From NCBI GenBank assembly GCA_020060215.1, contig JAGVAP010000142.1, forward strand, positions 1-64,000: 64,000 nucleotides of DNA. Reading direction: 5' to 3'. Each line of letters opens with the position of its first letter. Within the stretch, counting starts at the first letter, position 1. The notes under the pieces were generated by a model, which did not search any database, was not told where the DNA came from, and saw nothing but the letters and a program-made list of their open reading frames with translations. Shown in pieces: positions 18,401 to 25,320 of the stretch. Position numbers and translations under genes: made by a program. Source of the stretch: Deltaproteobacteria bacterium. GTDB lineage: Bacteria; Desulfobacterota; DSM-4660; Desulfatiglandales; HGW-15.

Positions 18401-19251
18401 CCGACCTCACTCAGGTCATGGCCATAGAGGCCGACTTCACCGGCGCCTCCCTGCAAGGGGCCAACCTGGAGAGGGTGATGTTCATCAAGGCAAAGCTGGG
18501 AGAAGCGAATCTCGGCAGGACAAGGATGTCCCAGGCCACTTTCAAGGATACCGACCTTGCCGGGGCGGACCTCACCGGGGCCACGCTTTCCATGACGACC
18601 GTGATGGGCACACTGTTGGCGGGGGCGAAGTTTCACGGCGTCAGCGCACACCTCACCGTGTTCTCCGATGCGGACGCCACGGACGCAGACTTCGGGGAAT
18701 CCCGTTTCGACCGGTGCCTCTTCAGAAGGCTATCGCTGGATGGCGCGGATTTTTCGCGGGTTGCCCTGCCTTCCACCATGTTCATGGAGGTGAAGGGGAA
18801 AGGGGTCTCTTTCCGCGGCGCCAACATGCAAAAGGCCCGCATGAGCAACAAGACGGAGTTCCCAGGTGCCGACTTACGGGAGGTGACCTTCACCCTTGGG
18901 TCGCTCCGCGAGACAGATCTCTCCGGGAGCGATTTTGCAGGGAGCTGTCTTGACGGTGCGCTCATGGAGAAGTGCGATCTCAGCCGGGCAAGATTCTACG
19001 GGGTCTCTGCAAAGACATGCCGTTTCTCAAAATCGAACTTGGAAGGGGTGGACATGCGTTTCGTGAATCTATACGGCGGATCCCTCCGGAAATCGAGGCT
19101 TGTGAACGCCGACCTCAGGGGTGCAAACCTCTACGCGGTGGACTTCTATAAATCCATCATGGGCGGGACGCAGCTGGAGGGCGCGAATATGAAGAGGTCC
19201 CTGCTCCATGATCGCACGGATCTCCTCAAGAGTGACGGGAGAGCCAAATGA
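15478..19251 (+). CDS. DUF2169 T6SS adaptor-like protein fused to pentapeptide repeats
   Basis: 1257 residues. The N-terminal ~330 residues look like DUF2169: VFIYFDLTSPDDPLTEQELW, VLVTGSCFAPRG, then WANGFGGKGYAENPSGKG and PLPNIEYL. A helical region (about 330-520) follows, then a compact alpha/beta segment (about 540-745) reminiscent of a degenerate TOPRIM fold, a second helical region, and from about residue 935 A(D/N)LxxxxL-type pentapeptide repeats (GVDLSGLDLRNIDLRQAQ). DUF2169 proteins are linked to loading of PAAR-like (DUF4150) tips and effectors. It lies 6 bases after vgrG and overlaps the next gene by 4 bases. The exact role of the fusion is unknown. Confidence 0.85.
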   Translation: MKVYKKNQHSLFVKPFGVHDRLYLALTVFIYFDLTSPDDPLTEQELWKTVPEQLKPVPILDVGMPKPRAEVLVTGSCFAPRGTTRNASKISVAVGTLRKELAVFGNRFWRRNAAGVMTITEPSPFSEIPVTWANGFGGKGYAENPSGKGIHPLPADHGDGLVPLPNIEYLGSLIGSPSQRVKPAGFAPLDVLWPQRRKKTGTYDDQWLKERWPYFPDDLNYEFFNAAPEDQFLDGFLTGAEKIEILNMHPDMQRISSRLPGLRIRCFVTKKESSASEAEIFEDVATRIDTLWLFPTILRGVLMYRGTAEIHDEEYEDVVRILLATERIDDAPAPIEHYLEEQRKAMDRAVPVDMAPLQKASKDIGDMMKRIKKIPKDLDHAVKQATGKAPVMPRTVAENAAAGQKVIADNLVLLDRLEAQSRELHGQYGHLVKIDLSMFDRMRNHLRATSSRIEEGLHRVEAASAEVKKSAEDAVKEGGEKINQFVPPDVLKKSGFAPESLLPQMKKINPWHDRGFPFVVQCRKTLEGDPEAMKRLHDLGFDDRSIRRGWLGINLMDWKDDSSLWDLKELTLIPPGLVMPRFKEATLSRILILPEGWQRGENLGKGHLVEGSEEVPLFYPAEGGGPVIAAGDELQALLMEQEVGDAFSVIALENAARKPSETAEAEIKQAAVFLVIVPENSAAGDPLWDEWINAYPHARPYPLPKGKTLFEARKAGTDIRWWIMEAMPKEFVRKHKTAPELPEAGSPPTEEGLSVPIPQIDVKGLVEKCGREIRGHLENQTGDLRDMGTRMKSEILGKAQDAMRKSGVNPDEVLNLADTPQAAPPARAGDVMVKKLESYLGLMKEKGALTPELEHKVSQWMERIREMSGEAQIRYDQGMAKLEEAKRTVAEAAAKAKAQEMDEAAKVKFRKLGMDPDLMVKRTREEVIEMYGKGESLAFARLSGVDLSGLDLRNIDLRQAQCQKTNFVGAILDGADLTQVMAIEADFTGASLQGANLERVMFIKAKLGEANLGRTRMSQATFKDTDLAGADLTGATLSMTTVMGTLLAGAKFHGVSAHLTVFSDADATDADFGESRFDRCLFRRLSLDGADFSRVALPSTMFMEVKGKGVSFRGANMQKARMSNKTEFPGADLREVTFTLGSLRETDLSGSDFAGSCLDGALMEKCDLSRARFYGVSAKTCRFSKSNLEGVDMRFVNLYGGSLRKSRLVNADLRGANLYAVDFYKSIMGGTQLEGANMKRSLLHDRTDLLKSDGRAK

Positions 19252-20327
19252 ACCGGGAAGAGATCCTCGGCGCCATTTCCGCGAACGAAACCCTGGAGGC
19301 ACTCGACCTCACGGGAATAGACCTCTCGGGTGCGGACCTGACCGGGGGGCGCTTCGAGGAATGTGTCCTGGTCAATGCCGATTTCTCGGGAGCCAAGGTC
19401 CTCAAGACCGGTTTCAGGGATTGCGACTTTTCCGGGGTGCGCTTTCACGGGACGGACCTGACCAAGGCGAACCTGATGAAGATGCGTTTTCGCGGCGCCT
19501 CTTTCGTCGGCGCCATCCTGCATGAGACGATGCTCACCGATGCCGATCTCACCGAGGCCGATTTTTCCGATACCTTTGTGAGCTGGACGCTGATGCAAAA
19601 CGCGGATCTCACCAATGCGAAGTTTCGAAAGACCCGATTCGAGAAGGCCCTTCTCCAGCACACGAGACTGGCGGGGGCCGATTTCACCGGCGCGGATCTT
19701 CTGAAGGTCATGTTCAACGGATCGGACCTCGCGGGCGCGGCATTCCGGGGGGCCCATTTCGAGAAGGTCCTTTTCCAGAAGTGCACCCTTGCGGGGCAGG
19801 ATTTCAAGGGCGCCAAGTTCTCCCAGGTGAATGCGGCCGAGGCCGACCTGAGGGGAGCCGACTTCACCGGGGCGAACCTGACCTACTCGACCTTCATGGG
19901 GGCGGACCTGACAGAGGCGAAACTCGTCGGCGTCAGGGCGCAGAATGCCCTTTTCAAGGGCGCGGTCCTGAGGAGAACGGATTGTACCGGAGCCGATCTC
20001 TCCCACGCCTTTTTCGGGGAGTGCGACGCCACCGGCGCCGATTTTTCCAGGGCCACCCTGCTCAACAGCATCTTCACGAAGGCCAAGTGCCTTGCCGCTC
20101 GCTTCGTGCGTGCCAAATGCCCCTATGCCGATTTCTCTCATGCCGACCTCAGCCGGGCCGACTTCAGCGAAGCCAACCTGTATGGGGCGAAGCTGCACCG
20201 GATTCTCGATGAGCACACCCACTGGAGCGGGGCAAACCGGCTCCTCGCAAAGACCACGGACAAGGAAATGGAAGAGGCGGAGGACTGGAAAGTCCCCGCA
20301 GCGACAGATATGGAGGAACATCCATGA
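19248..20327 (+). CDS. Pentapeptide-repeat protein of the T6SS tip module
   Basis: 359 residues, nearly all A(D/N)LxxA-type repeats, for example ALDLTGIDLSGADLTGG and GADLTEAKLVGVRAQNALF, expected to form a right-handed quadrilateral beta-helix. The ATGA start overlaps the stop of the preceding DUF2169-pentapeptide gene by 4 bases and its own stop overlaps the DUF3540 gene by 4 bases, so all three are translationally coupled. Its specific function is not known; the position between DUF2169 and DUF3540 suggests a structural or adaptor role in effector loading. The C terminus (residues 330-359) is not repetitive. Confidence 0.85.
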   Translation: MNREEILGAISANETLEALDLTGIDLSGADLTGGRFEECVLVNADFSGAKVLKTGFRDCDFSGVRFHGTDLTKANLMKMRFRGASFVGAILHETMLTDADLTEADFSDTFVSWTLMQNADLTNAKFRKTRFEKALLQHTRLAGADFTGADLLKVMFNGSDLAGAAFRGAHFEKVLFQKCTLAGQDFKGAKFSQVNAAEADLRGADFTGANLTYSTFMGADLTEAKLVGVRAQNALFKGAVLRRTDCTGADLSHAFFGECDATGADFSRATLLNSIFTKAKCLAARFVRAKCPYADFSHADLSRADFSEANLYGAKLHRILDEHTHWSGANRLLAKTTDKEMEEAEDWKVPAATDMEEHP

Positions 20328-20953
20328 TAGAGACTCTGAAGACCAGACAATGTGTGCAGCCCTATCTTGAATATGGTTCGGTCGTGGAGGAAGGGGATCC
20401 TTCCCTCATCGAGACCACCACCGGCACATACCAGTCAAAGAGGGCCTTGAGTTGTCTCGTGAACCCCAGGCGCGGCGATACCGTGCTTATCTCTTTTGAC
20501 AGCGCCGGAAACTGTTTTGTCCTCTCCGTACTCGAGGGGAGTCCGCTTCGGGAATGCGGTCAGGAGATGACCTTGGACGGGGACGTGAATCTTCACGTCC
20601 GGAAGGGTTCACTGACCCTTTCGGCGGATGAGGGCATCTCCCTCGCCTCCAAAAGGTTCTCCATGGCCGCGAAGATCGGGGAGGCCACCTTCGAGACCTT
20701 TTCGTTCCTGGGTTCAGCCCTTTCGGCTCAGATCGGGAGCATCCGGACCATTGCCGGAAAGGTAGAGAATGTATTCCAGCGGCTGACGGAGAGACTGATC
20801 GACGTGTTCCGATTTGTGAAGGATCATGAAGAAATCCAGACCGGCTCGACGCGTTACCTCGTTGAAACGAATCTGACCATGCATTCGAAGAACGCCATGC
20901 ACGTGGCCGAGGAAATCGTCACCATCAACGCGGAGCAGGTCCATCTCGGATAG
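20324..20953 (+). CDS. DUF3540 domain protein of the T6SS tip module
   Basis: 209 residues. The sequence resembles DUF3540, a small family found beside DUF2169 and DUF4150 in T6SS clusters: an N-terminal OB-like segment (YQSKRALSCLVNPRRGDTVL), a beta-rich middle with VNLHVRKGSLTLSADEGISL, and a C-terminal part RYLVETNLTMHSKNAMHVAEE followed by VTINAEQVHLG. The beta-repeat C terminus is reminiscent of a VgrG needle, so it may cap or stabilise the tip; this is inference. ATGA overlap with the preceding gene. Confidence 0.82.
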   Translation: MIETLKTRQCVQPYLEYGSVVEEGDPSLIETTTGTYQSKRALSCLVNPRRGDTVLISFDSAGNCFVLSVLEGSPLRECGQEMTLDGDVNLHVRKGSLTLSADEGISLASKRFSMAAKIGEATFETFSFLGSALSAQIGSIRTIAGKVENVFQRLTERLIDVFRFVKDHEEIQTGSTRYLVETNLTMHSKNAMHVAEEIVTINAEQVHLG

Positions 20954-20958
20954 GATCA

Positions 20959-21001
20959 AAGATCAATGGCCAATGTCCAATTCATAATGTCCTAATTTCC
21001 A
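20959..21001. repeat. Family B half-element between DUF3540 and PAAR-like genes
   Basis: The sequence tcaatggccaatgtccaatt, followed by ataatgtcctaatttcc, matches one arm of the family B elements at 6494 and 9551. No inverted partner is present in this 77-base gap, so this is a solo arm. Confidence 0.65.
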
Positions 21002-21030
21002 AATACGAGCGTGCTGAAAGGAGGTCATCC

Positions 21031-21447
21031 ATGTTCATGTTGTCTCAAGGGGCGGGGATGAACCTGGGGTTCCCAGACGTCTGCCTGACGCCCATCCCGA
21101 CACCGGCGGGGCCCGTCCCCACACCCATTCCCTATCCCGACACCAACGTCTCCGCGGCAACGGCCCCGGCCGCCTACAATGTGCTGGTGGACTGTATGCC
21201 GTCCATAAACCAGATGAGCGTCGGGCTGGTGAGCTTCGGTGATTGCACGGGGGTCCTGGGAGGTGTCGTATCCCACAACGAGGACGGCCAGACGAACTAC
21301 CTGGTGGGCTGCTTTACCATATTTGTGGACGGCGCCCCGGCCCAGCGGCTGACGAGCGTCACGGGCCAGAATGCCATGGCCATGCTGCCCAATGCGCCGG
21401 GGATGTGCATCTGTCCCAGTCAAGTGACGGTGCTTACCCTGGGTTGA
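21031..21447 (+). CDS. DUF4150 PAAR-like T6SS tip protein, no toxin domain
   Basis: 138 residues. The stretch GMNLGFPDVCLTPIPTPAGP, then NTNVSAA-like TNVSAATAPAAYNVLVD, and the C-terminal VGCFTIFVDGAPAQRLTS, are typical of DUF4150, a PAAR-like family that sharpens the VgrG tip. AAAGGAGG lies upstream of the ATG. DUF4150 proteins often carry a C-terminal toxin, but this one ends right after the PAAR-like domain (QVTVLTLG), so it should act as a tip cap or carry a separate cargo. It closes the DUF2169-DUF3540-DUF4150 module. Confidence 0.88.
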   Translation: MFMLSQGAGMNLGFPDVCLTPIPTPAGPVPTPIPYPDTNVSAATAPAAYNVLVDCMPSINQMSVGLVSFGDCTGVLGGVVSHNEDGQTNYLVGCFTIFVDGAPAQRLTSVTGQNAMAMLPNAPGMCICPSQVTVLTLG

Positions 21448-21448
21448 A

Positions 21449-21512
21449 GAAATGTCCAGTGCAGAATGTAGAATGTCCAATGTCCAAGGTAAGGAAGGGA
21501 ATATCGAACATC
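21449..21512. repeat. Family B element arm downstream of the PAAR-like gene
   Basis: Contains aatgtagaatgtccaatgtc and a shorter variant atcgaacatccaagg. It starts directly after the stop codon of the DUF4150 gene. Confidence 0.6.
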
Positions 21513-21520
21513 CAAGGATC

Positions 21521-21628
21521 CGTCATCCCGGTTGAATGAAACCTTTCCCGGTGAAAGCCGGGAACCGGGATCCAGTACTTCCAGGTATTTCCAGAACACC
21601 TGGATCCCGGTTTTCACCAGAGATGACG
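21521..21628. repeat. Family F palindromic element (ccgggatccag / ctggatcccgg)
   Basis: An outer pair cgtcatcccgg / gatgacg encloses an inner inverted pair, aaccgggatccag (21574-21586) and ctggatcccggtt (21600-21612). The layout matches the general type of cgtcattcccg / gggaat dispersed elements found in several proteobacteria. Confidence 0.7.
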
Positions 21629-21693
21629 ATTTTGACGGGACCGTCAGGTAATGGATGTCGGATTGTCGATCGAAGACAAAACCAAAGATCTTT

Positions 21694-21754
21694 CTCAACT
21701 TCTCAACCTCTCATCTTCTTTCTTGATGCTTGGTGTCTTTGTGTCTTGGTGGCA
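21694..21754. repeat. Family C arm upstream of the HD-GYP gene
   Basis: The sequence tcaacttctcaacctctcat, then cttggtgtctttgtgtcttggtggcag, combines the gaagttgagaag core and one ccaccaagacac arm found complete at 41734-41877. It ends 18 bases before the TTG start of the HD-GYP gene, so it probably contributes to that gene's leader. Confidence 0.65.
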
Positions 21755-21772
21755 GAATTCGGGAGATTCGCG

Positions 21773-22540
21773 TTGGACAGCGTAAAGCGACTGCTGGAGA
21801 TCATCGAAGAGGTTGCCGGGGGCAACTACTCGAACGACATCATGTCCCTGACCACAGAGGACCAGCCGGAGACCGTCCGCGCCGTGGCCGAGGCCATCGG
21901 GATGATGATGGTGAAGATCGAGGCCCGGGAGTATCAGCTGGAGATGCTGATCGAGGAGCTGAAAACGCTCAACCTCAAGATACGGGAGAATACGATCAAG
22001 ACCGTCTCCGCCATGGCCCATGCCCTGGCCGCAAGGGACGCGTACACGGAAGGACACGCCGCCAGGGTAGGGGACCTGGCCGGCCGGATGGCCTCTGTGA
22101 TGGGGCTGAGCGAAGAAGAGGTGGAGACGGTCCGCCTCGGGGGGATCCTGCATGACATCGGCAAGATCGGTTTTCCCGACCTTCTTTTCCAGGCCCATGA
22201 GGGGCAGAATACAAAGGAGATCGTGAAGGAGATCGTCAAACACCCCGGCGTAGGGGCCGAGATCCTCAAGGATCTGGATTTCCTCGGTGCTTCCGTGGAA
22301 CTGGTCCACTGTCATCACGAACGAATGGACGGAAAGGGATATCCCCGGCGATTGAAGGGGGATGAAATCCCGGTCGGCGCGCGCATCCTGTCCGTTGCGG
22401 ACAGCTTCGATGCCATGACGACGGACAGGCCCTACCAGCAGGGGAGGTCTCACGAGGCGGCCATGGAGATCCTGAGAAAGCACGCCGGGGTCCGGTGGGA
22501 CGAGGCCTGCATCGATGCGCTGGAAGCGGTCCTGAGATGA
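21773..22540 (+). CDS. HD-GYP-type phosphohydrolase / putative cyclic-di-GMP phosphodiesterase
   Basis: 255 residues from the TTG at 21773; the longer open frame upstream only translates repeats. Residues 1-75 form a helical segment, then the HD-GYP core: EGHAARVGDLAGRMASV, GGILHDIGKIGFPD (HD pair), the HHERMDGKGYP motif and VADSFDAMTTDRPYQ. HD-GYP domains hydrolyse cyclic-di-GMP. There is no receiver or membrane sensor. It follows the T6SS module on the same strand but is separated by 325 bases of repeats, so a link with T6SS control is speculative. The start codon is uncertain. Confidence 0.82.
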   Translation: MDSVKRLLEIIEEVAGGNYSNDIMSLTTEDQPETVRAVAEAIGMMMVKIEAREYQLEMLIEELKTLNLKIRENTIKTVSAMAHALAARDAYTEGHAARVGDLAGRMASVMGLSEEEVETVRLGGILHDIGKIGFPDLLFQAHEGQNTKEIVKEIVKHPGVGAEILKDLDFLGASVELVHCHHERMDGKGYPRRLKGDEIPVGARILSVADSFDAMTTDRPYQQGRSHEAAMEILRKHAGVRWDEACIDALEAVLR

Positions 22541-22634
22541 GGTGTCAGGCCATGGAGGGTTCAGGTTTCACTCATCAGTGTTCGGACAAAGCGAAGGGCC
22601 GTTCCTGACACCTGAAACCCGAAACCTGAAACCT
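22541..22634. repeat. Family A element without a gene
   Basis: Left arm ggtgtcagg...gggttcaggtttca (22541-22570) and right arm cctgacacctgaaacccgaa (22604-22634) are inverted, with a 34-base spacer. The left arm begins immediately after the stop codon of the HD-GYP gene. Confidence 0.7.
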
Positions 22635-22657
22635 CTTTACTCGTTTGGAGGGTGGAA

Positions 22658-23431
22658 ATGAAACGGATATGGATCACGTCGCTCGTTCGCGATGAAAAGC
22701 TGGTGGGCGGACTCATGACCACCGCACGCAGGTATGGCCTGGATGCGAACGGCCACTTCTGGCTGGACGACCTCAAGAACATGTCCTGGCTGGGACCGAG
22801 CGAGAACATCCTGGATCCCAATACGGGACTGTGGGTGATTGTCGGATCCGAGAAGGAGATGCAGCCTTCGTCGGTGCGCTACGGGCTGGGCCTCCTGACC
22901 ATAGGACTGCAGGCAAAGCGGGGGAACGGGTTCAGAATACTGTGGGTCTCTTCGGACGGGCTGCTGAACGCGGATACCCTCCCAACGCCTCTCAGGGGGG
23001 CGGAGATCGTCCCGGCCACCGATGCGTCCCTTGGCGCCAAGATGGTGGCCCGGGCAAACACGCCGGTACATGATTTGGAGTCCGATTACAGGCTCGATAT
23101 CCATGCCAACCCGGGCTACGGGATCTGGCTGGAAGTCGGCCCGGGGATAGGGCAGGCGTGGAACGGGGGCCTTCTCGGTGTGGACCAGGGGGACATCGAC
23201 GCCCATGGAGTAGGGGAGGCCGGCAAACTCCCTCTGAAGTGTGTGCTGGAGTACCCGATGAAAGGGCTCAAGATCCAACTGGGCGAAGACGAATTCACCG
23301 CGTGGGCCGTGCAGAACGGGCTGGACGAAAAGAACTCCTACTATGTACGGGTCAAGGGTGTACCACGGGGTGTGCTCTTCGGTCCCCTTGCGCAAGGGGA
23401 AGAAGCCGAGGTCCACACCGTCCGATTCTAA
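22658..23431 (+). CDS. Conserved-looking hypothetical protein, 257 residues
   Basis: I do not recognise a family. The ATG at 22658 is chosen over the in-frame GTG at 22652 because TTGGAGGG lies 6-8 bases upstream. The protein is soluble with no signal peptide or membrane segment. Features are an N-terminal MKRIWITSLVRDEKLVGGLM, a tryptophan-rich middle (FWLDDLKNMSWLGPSE) and ILWVSSDGLLNADTLPTPLRGAEI (shown as SSDGLLNADTLP). Codon use and composition match neighbouring genes, so it is very likely real. It ends at a strong bidirectional terminator. No function is proposed. Confidence 0.7.
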   Translation: MKRIWITSLVRDEKLVGGLMTTARRYGLDANGHFWLDDLKNMSWLGPSENILDPNTGLWVIVGSEKEMQPSSVRYGLGLLTIGLQAKRGNGFRILWVSSDGLLNADTLPTPLRGAEIVPATDASLGAKMVARANTPVHDLESDYRLDIHANPGYGIWLEVGPGIGQAWNGGLLGVDQGDIDAHGVGEAGKLPLKCVLEYPMKGLKIQLGEDEFTAWAVQNGLDEKNSYYVRVKGVPRGVLFGPLAQGEEAEVHTVRF

Positions 23432-23433
23432 AA

Positions 23434-23470
23434 AAGAGAGAGCCGGGGTGCATCACCCCGGCTCTCTTTC
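23434..23470. terminator. Bidirectional Rho-independent terminator
   Basis: A perfect 14-base-pair stem (agagagccggggtg / caccccggctctct) with a 3-base loop. On the plus strand it follows the hypothetical gene's stop by 3 bases and ends in TTT. On the minus strand it is followed by TTTTT and would terminate the small minus-strand gene ending at 23487. Confidence 0.92.
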
Positions 23471-23486
23471 CATATGGCGCGAGCGC

Positions 23487-23660
23487 CTATGCCTTCTTGA
23501 AAAGACAGAACGCCTTGCCGCTGCCCCCTTCCATGTGGAACTGGCAGTCTTTATACTTCCAGCCTTCCCCGTATTTTCGGTTCAGGAAATCCGAAAAGTT
23601 GCGGTCGAAGCCGTCCATGTCGGACGAAAATCTCTCAAAGTGATATCTCTCTTCCATCAT
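23487..23660 (-). CDS. Small conserved-looking protein, 57 residues
   Basis: Too short for a standard gene call, but well supported. A GGGAGG ribosome site lies 7-8 bases upstream of tandem ATG codons, and a strong terminator follows 17 bases after the stop. The sequence starts MMEERYHFERFSSDMDGFD and has KYGEGWKYKDCQFH and a CLFKK end, with two cysteines and high charge. It resembles small cytoplasmic proteins of unknown function that I associate with Deltaproteobacteria. It could be co-transcribed with the small membrane protein upstream (77 bases away) and the M24 peptidase. Confidence 0.72.
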   Translation of the reverse strand: MMEERYHFERFSSDMDGFDRNFSDFLNRKYGEGWKYKDCQFHMEGGSGKAFCLFKKA

Positions 23661-23736
23661 GGGATTGAACCTCCCTTGTGAGACTTAGCCCAAAGGTAAG
23701 GATCAAAAGGGGAAGCGCAACCGGCATGCGGGTGCT

Positions 23737-23907
23737 TCAATGGCTTTCCGAATCGTCCCGGGGCTCCTTGCGGCAGACGCAGTGTTTCAGACCGCACTCG
23801 GAGCAGACGTAGACGTCGACGGGCGGCGTACTTGCCTTTCGCCTCCTGATCAGGACGAATGCGATAATCGCCGCACAGATCAGGACGATGAGCAGGATGT
23901 ACTTCAT
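23737..23907 (-). CDS. Small membrane protein with CxxC-type cytoplasmic motif, 56 residues
   Basis: The ATG at 23907 is 1 base after the stop of the M24 peptidase gene (minus strand) and is preceded by GGAGGT. One transmembrane helix (residues 3-20, YILLIVLICAAIIAFVLI) is followed by RRRK, consistent with an N-out/C-in topology, then a short cysteine-rich tail CSECGLKHCVC that could bind zinc or a redox metal. Function unknown. The coupled position suggests it is co-translated with the peptidase. Confidence 0.72.
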   Translation of the reverse strand: MKYILLIVLICAAIIAFVLIRRRKASTPPVDVYVCSECGLKHCVCRKEPRDDSESH

Positions 23908-23908
23908 G

Positions 23909-25153
23909 TCAGACCTCCAATACCTCCTGATCGATCGGGGTCAGCACCTCGACCCCGCTTTCCGTGACCAGCAGCGTGTTCTCGATCCCCACCGATCCCT
24001 CGCCCGGAAATACGATCTTGGGCTCGACGGCAAACGTCATCCCCGGCTCCAGCGGATAACTCTGCCCCTCCGCGATGTACGGCAGCTCGCCCAGCTCCAG
24101 GCCGATCCCGTGCCCGACGAAGCGGACCTGCAGACCCGGAGGGCCGAGGTAACTGTCTCTGTAGCCGAGCTTCCCGGCAAGGGCCACCGTTTTTCTGAAG
24201 AGGGTCTGGCAATCGGCGCCCGGCCTCGCCTGCGCCAGGACCGAGTCATGGATCTCCCGGCAGGCGCGATAGGCGTCCAGGAATCTGCTCCCCATCCTCC
24301 CGATGGAGAACATCCTGGTCTGATCGGACTGGTAGCCCTGGTAACAGATTCCGAAGTCGACCAGAATGGGCTCGCGGGCTTTCATGGGTTTCAGGCTCGC
24401 ACCCACCGGAAACGCGGGAGAGAGCCCCAGTCCCCCCATCGGCGAATCCGACTGGCTGACGATCCCTCCGGTCACGCCGCTGAGCACATGCCAGGTATAC
24501 GCCTCGTAGTTCGGAGACCGCACCCTCAGGAGGCCTTCATGGCCGAGCCTCTTGGCCTCCGCCTCCAGCAGCCCGCCGAATTCGATCTCGGTCATCCCTT
24601 CCTTGAGGATCTCCTTCCCCCTGGCATATACCTGCGCCCCGATCTGTCCGGCCTTTCTGATCAGGTCGACCTCGAAAGGGGACTTGATCTTTCGAACCTC
24701 ACGGATCAGGGGAGAAGCATCGACGAACCGAACGGAAGGGAAGAGATCGGCAAACCGGAGGTATTCCCTTGCGGGCAGGACGTCCATCTCCAGGCCCAGG
24801 ACGGAAGGGGCCTTCCCTCCATGGTCGTGGATGAGCCGGGGGATCATCCGGGAGGATTGGAGGACCACGATATCCGAGAGGGGGGTTTCGTTCCTGGCCC
24901 TTTCGAGCTCCCTTCGGACCATAAGCAGGGGGTTCCCGGAAAGGGGCACGTACAGGAGGCTGTCCTGGGCGGTGCCGGAGAGATAGAAGCAGTCCATCTT
25001 CCGCGTCACCAGAAATGCCTCCAGGCCGTCCCTTTCCATGGCGTTTCTCAGCCTGGCCAGCCGGTCCCGGATTTCTACCGACGGAACAAAGTGAAAGCCG
25101 AGACCCTTGGCGGTTTCGAGGAAATGGTTGTGGATCCAGTCGCGGTGATTCAT
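23909..25153 (-). CDS. M24 family metallopeptidase (Xaa-Pro aminopeptidase-like)
   Basis: 414 residues from the ATG at 25153 (MNHRDWIHNHFLE); a longer frame upstream starts in a REP element. The N-terminal creatinase-like domain (about 30-165) is followed by a pita-bread catalytic domain. Metal ligands are visible: Asp in VDFGICYQGYQSDQTR (two Asp), His in FVGHGIGLELGELP, Glu in TFAVEPKIVFPG and Glu in VGIENTLLVT. Such enzymes remove N-terminal residues preceding proline, but specificity cannot be read. It sits upstream of two small genes on the same strand. Confidence 0.9.
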   Translation of the reverse strand: MNHRDWIHNHFLETAKGLGFHFVPSVEIRDRLARLRNAMERDGLEAFLVTRKMDCFYLSGTAQDSLLYVPLSGNPLLMVRRELERARNETPLSDIVVLQSSRMIPRLIHDHGGKAPSVLGLEMDVLPAREYLRFADLFPSVRFVDASPLIREVRKIKSPFEVDLIRKAGQIGAQVYARGKEILKEGMTEIEFGGLLEAEAKRLGHEGLLRVRSPNYEAYTWHVLSGVTGGIVSQSDSPMGGLGLSPAFPVGASLKPMKAREPILVDFGICYQGYQSDQTRMFSIGRMGSRFLDAYRACREIHDSVLAQARPGADCQTLFRKTVALAGKLGYRDSYLGPPGLQVRFVGHGIGLELGELPYIAEGQSYPLEPGMTFAVEPKIVFPGEGSVGIENTLLVTESGVEVLTPIDQEVLEV

Positions 25154-25172
25154 GGGTTCACTTCCGAGCCCC

Positions 25173-25233
25173 TGTAGGAGCAACCTCCAGGCTGCGATTT
25201 GAGAGGGATCGCGAGCAGGAGCTCGCTCCTACA
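25173..25233. repeat. REP-like palindrome (family D, gtaggagc / gctcctac)
   Basis: The sequence starts tgtaggagcaacctccaggc and ends aggagctcgctcctaca in inverted orientation. Similar sequences lie at 59707-59766 and three times in 63304-63583. The gtag-gagc signature matches REP elements of pseudomonads and other bacteria that are mobilised by REP-associated tyrosine transposases. Confidence 0.75.
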
Positions 25234-25320
25234 GACTGCATGTTGAGGAGAGCCCGTGCGCCGGTTGTCTGAATGGTTATGTATCTGCTGCCTACTGCTT
25301 ACTTCCTACTGCATACTTCT

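Noticed and set aside
15739..18651. A 970-codon open frame antisense to the DUF2169 gene
   Set aside because: Antisense to a recognised T6SS module gene; not protein-like.
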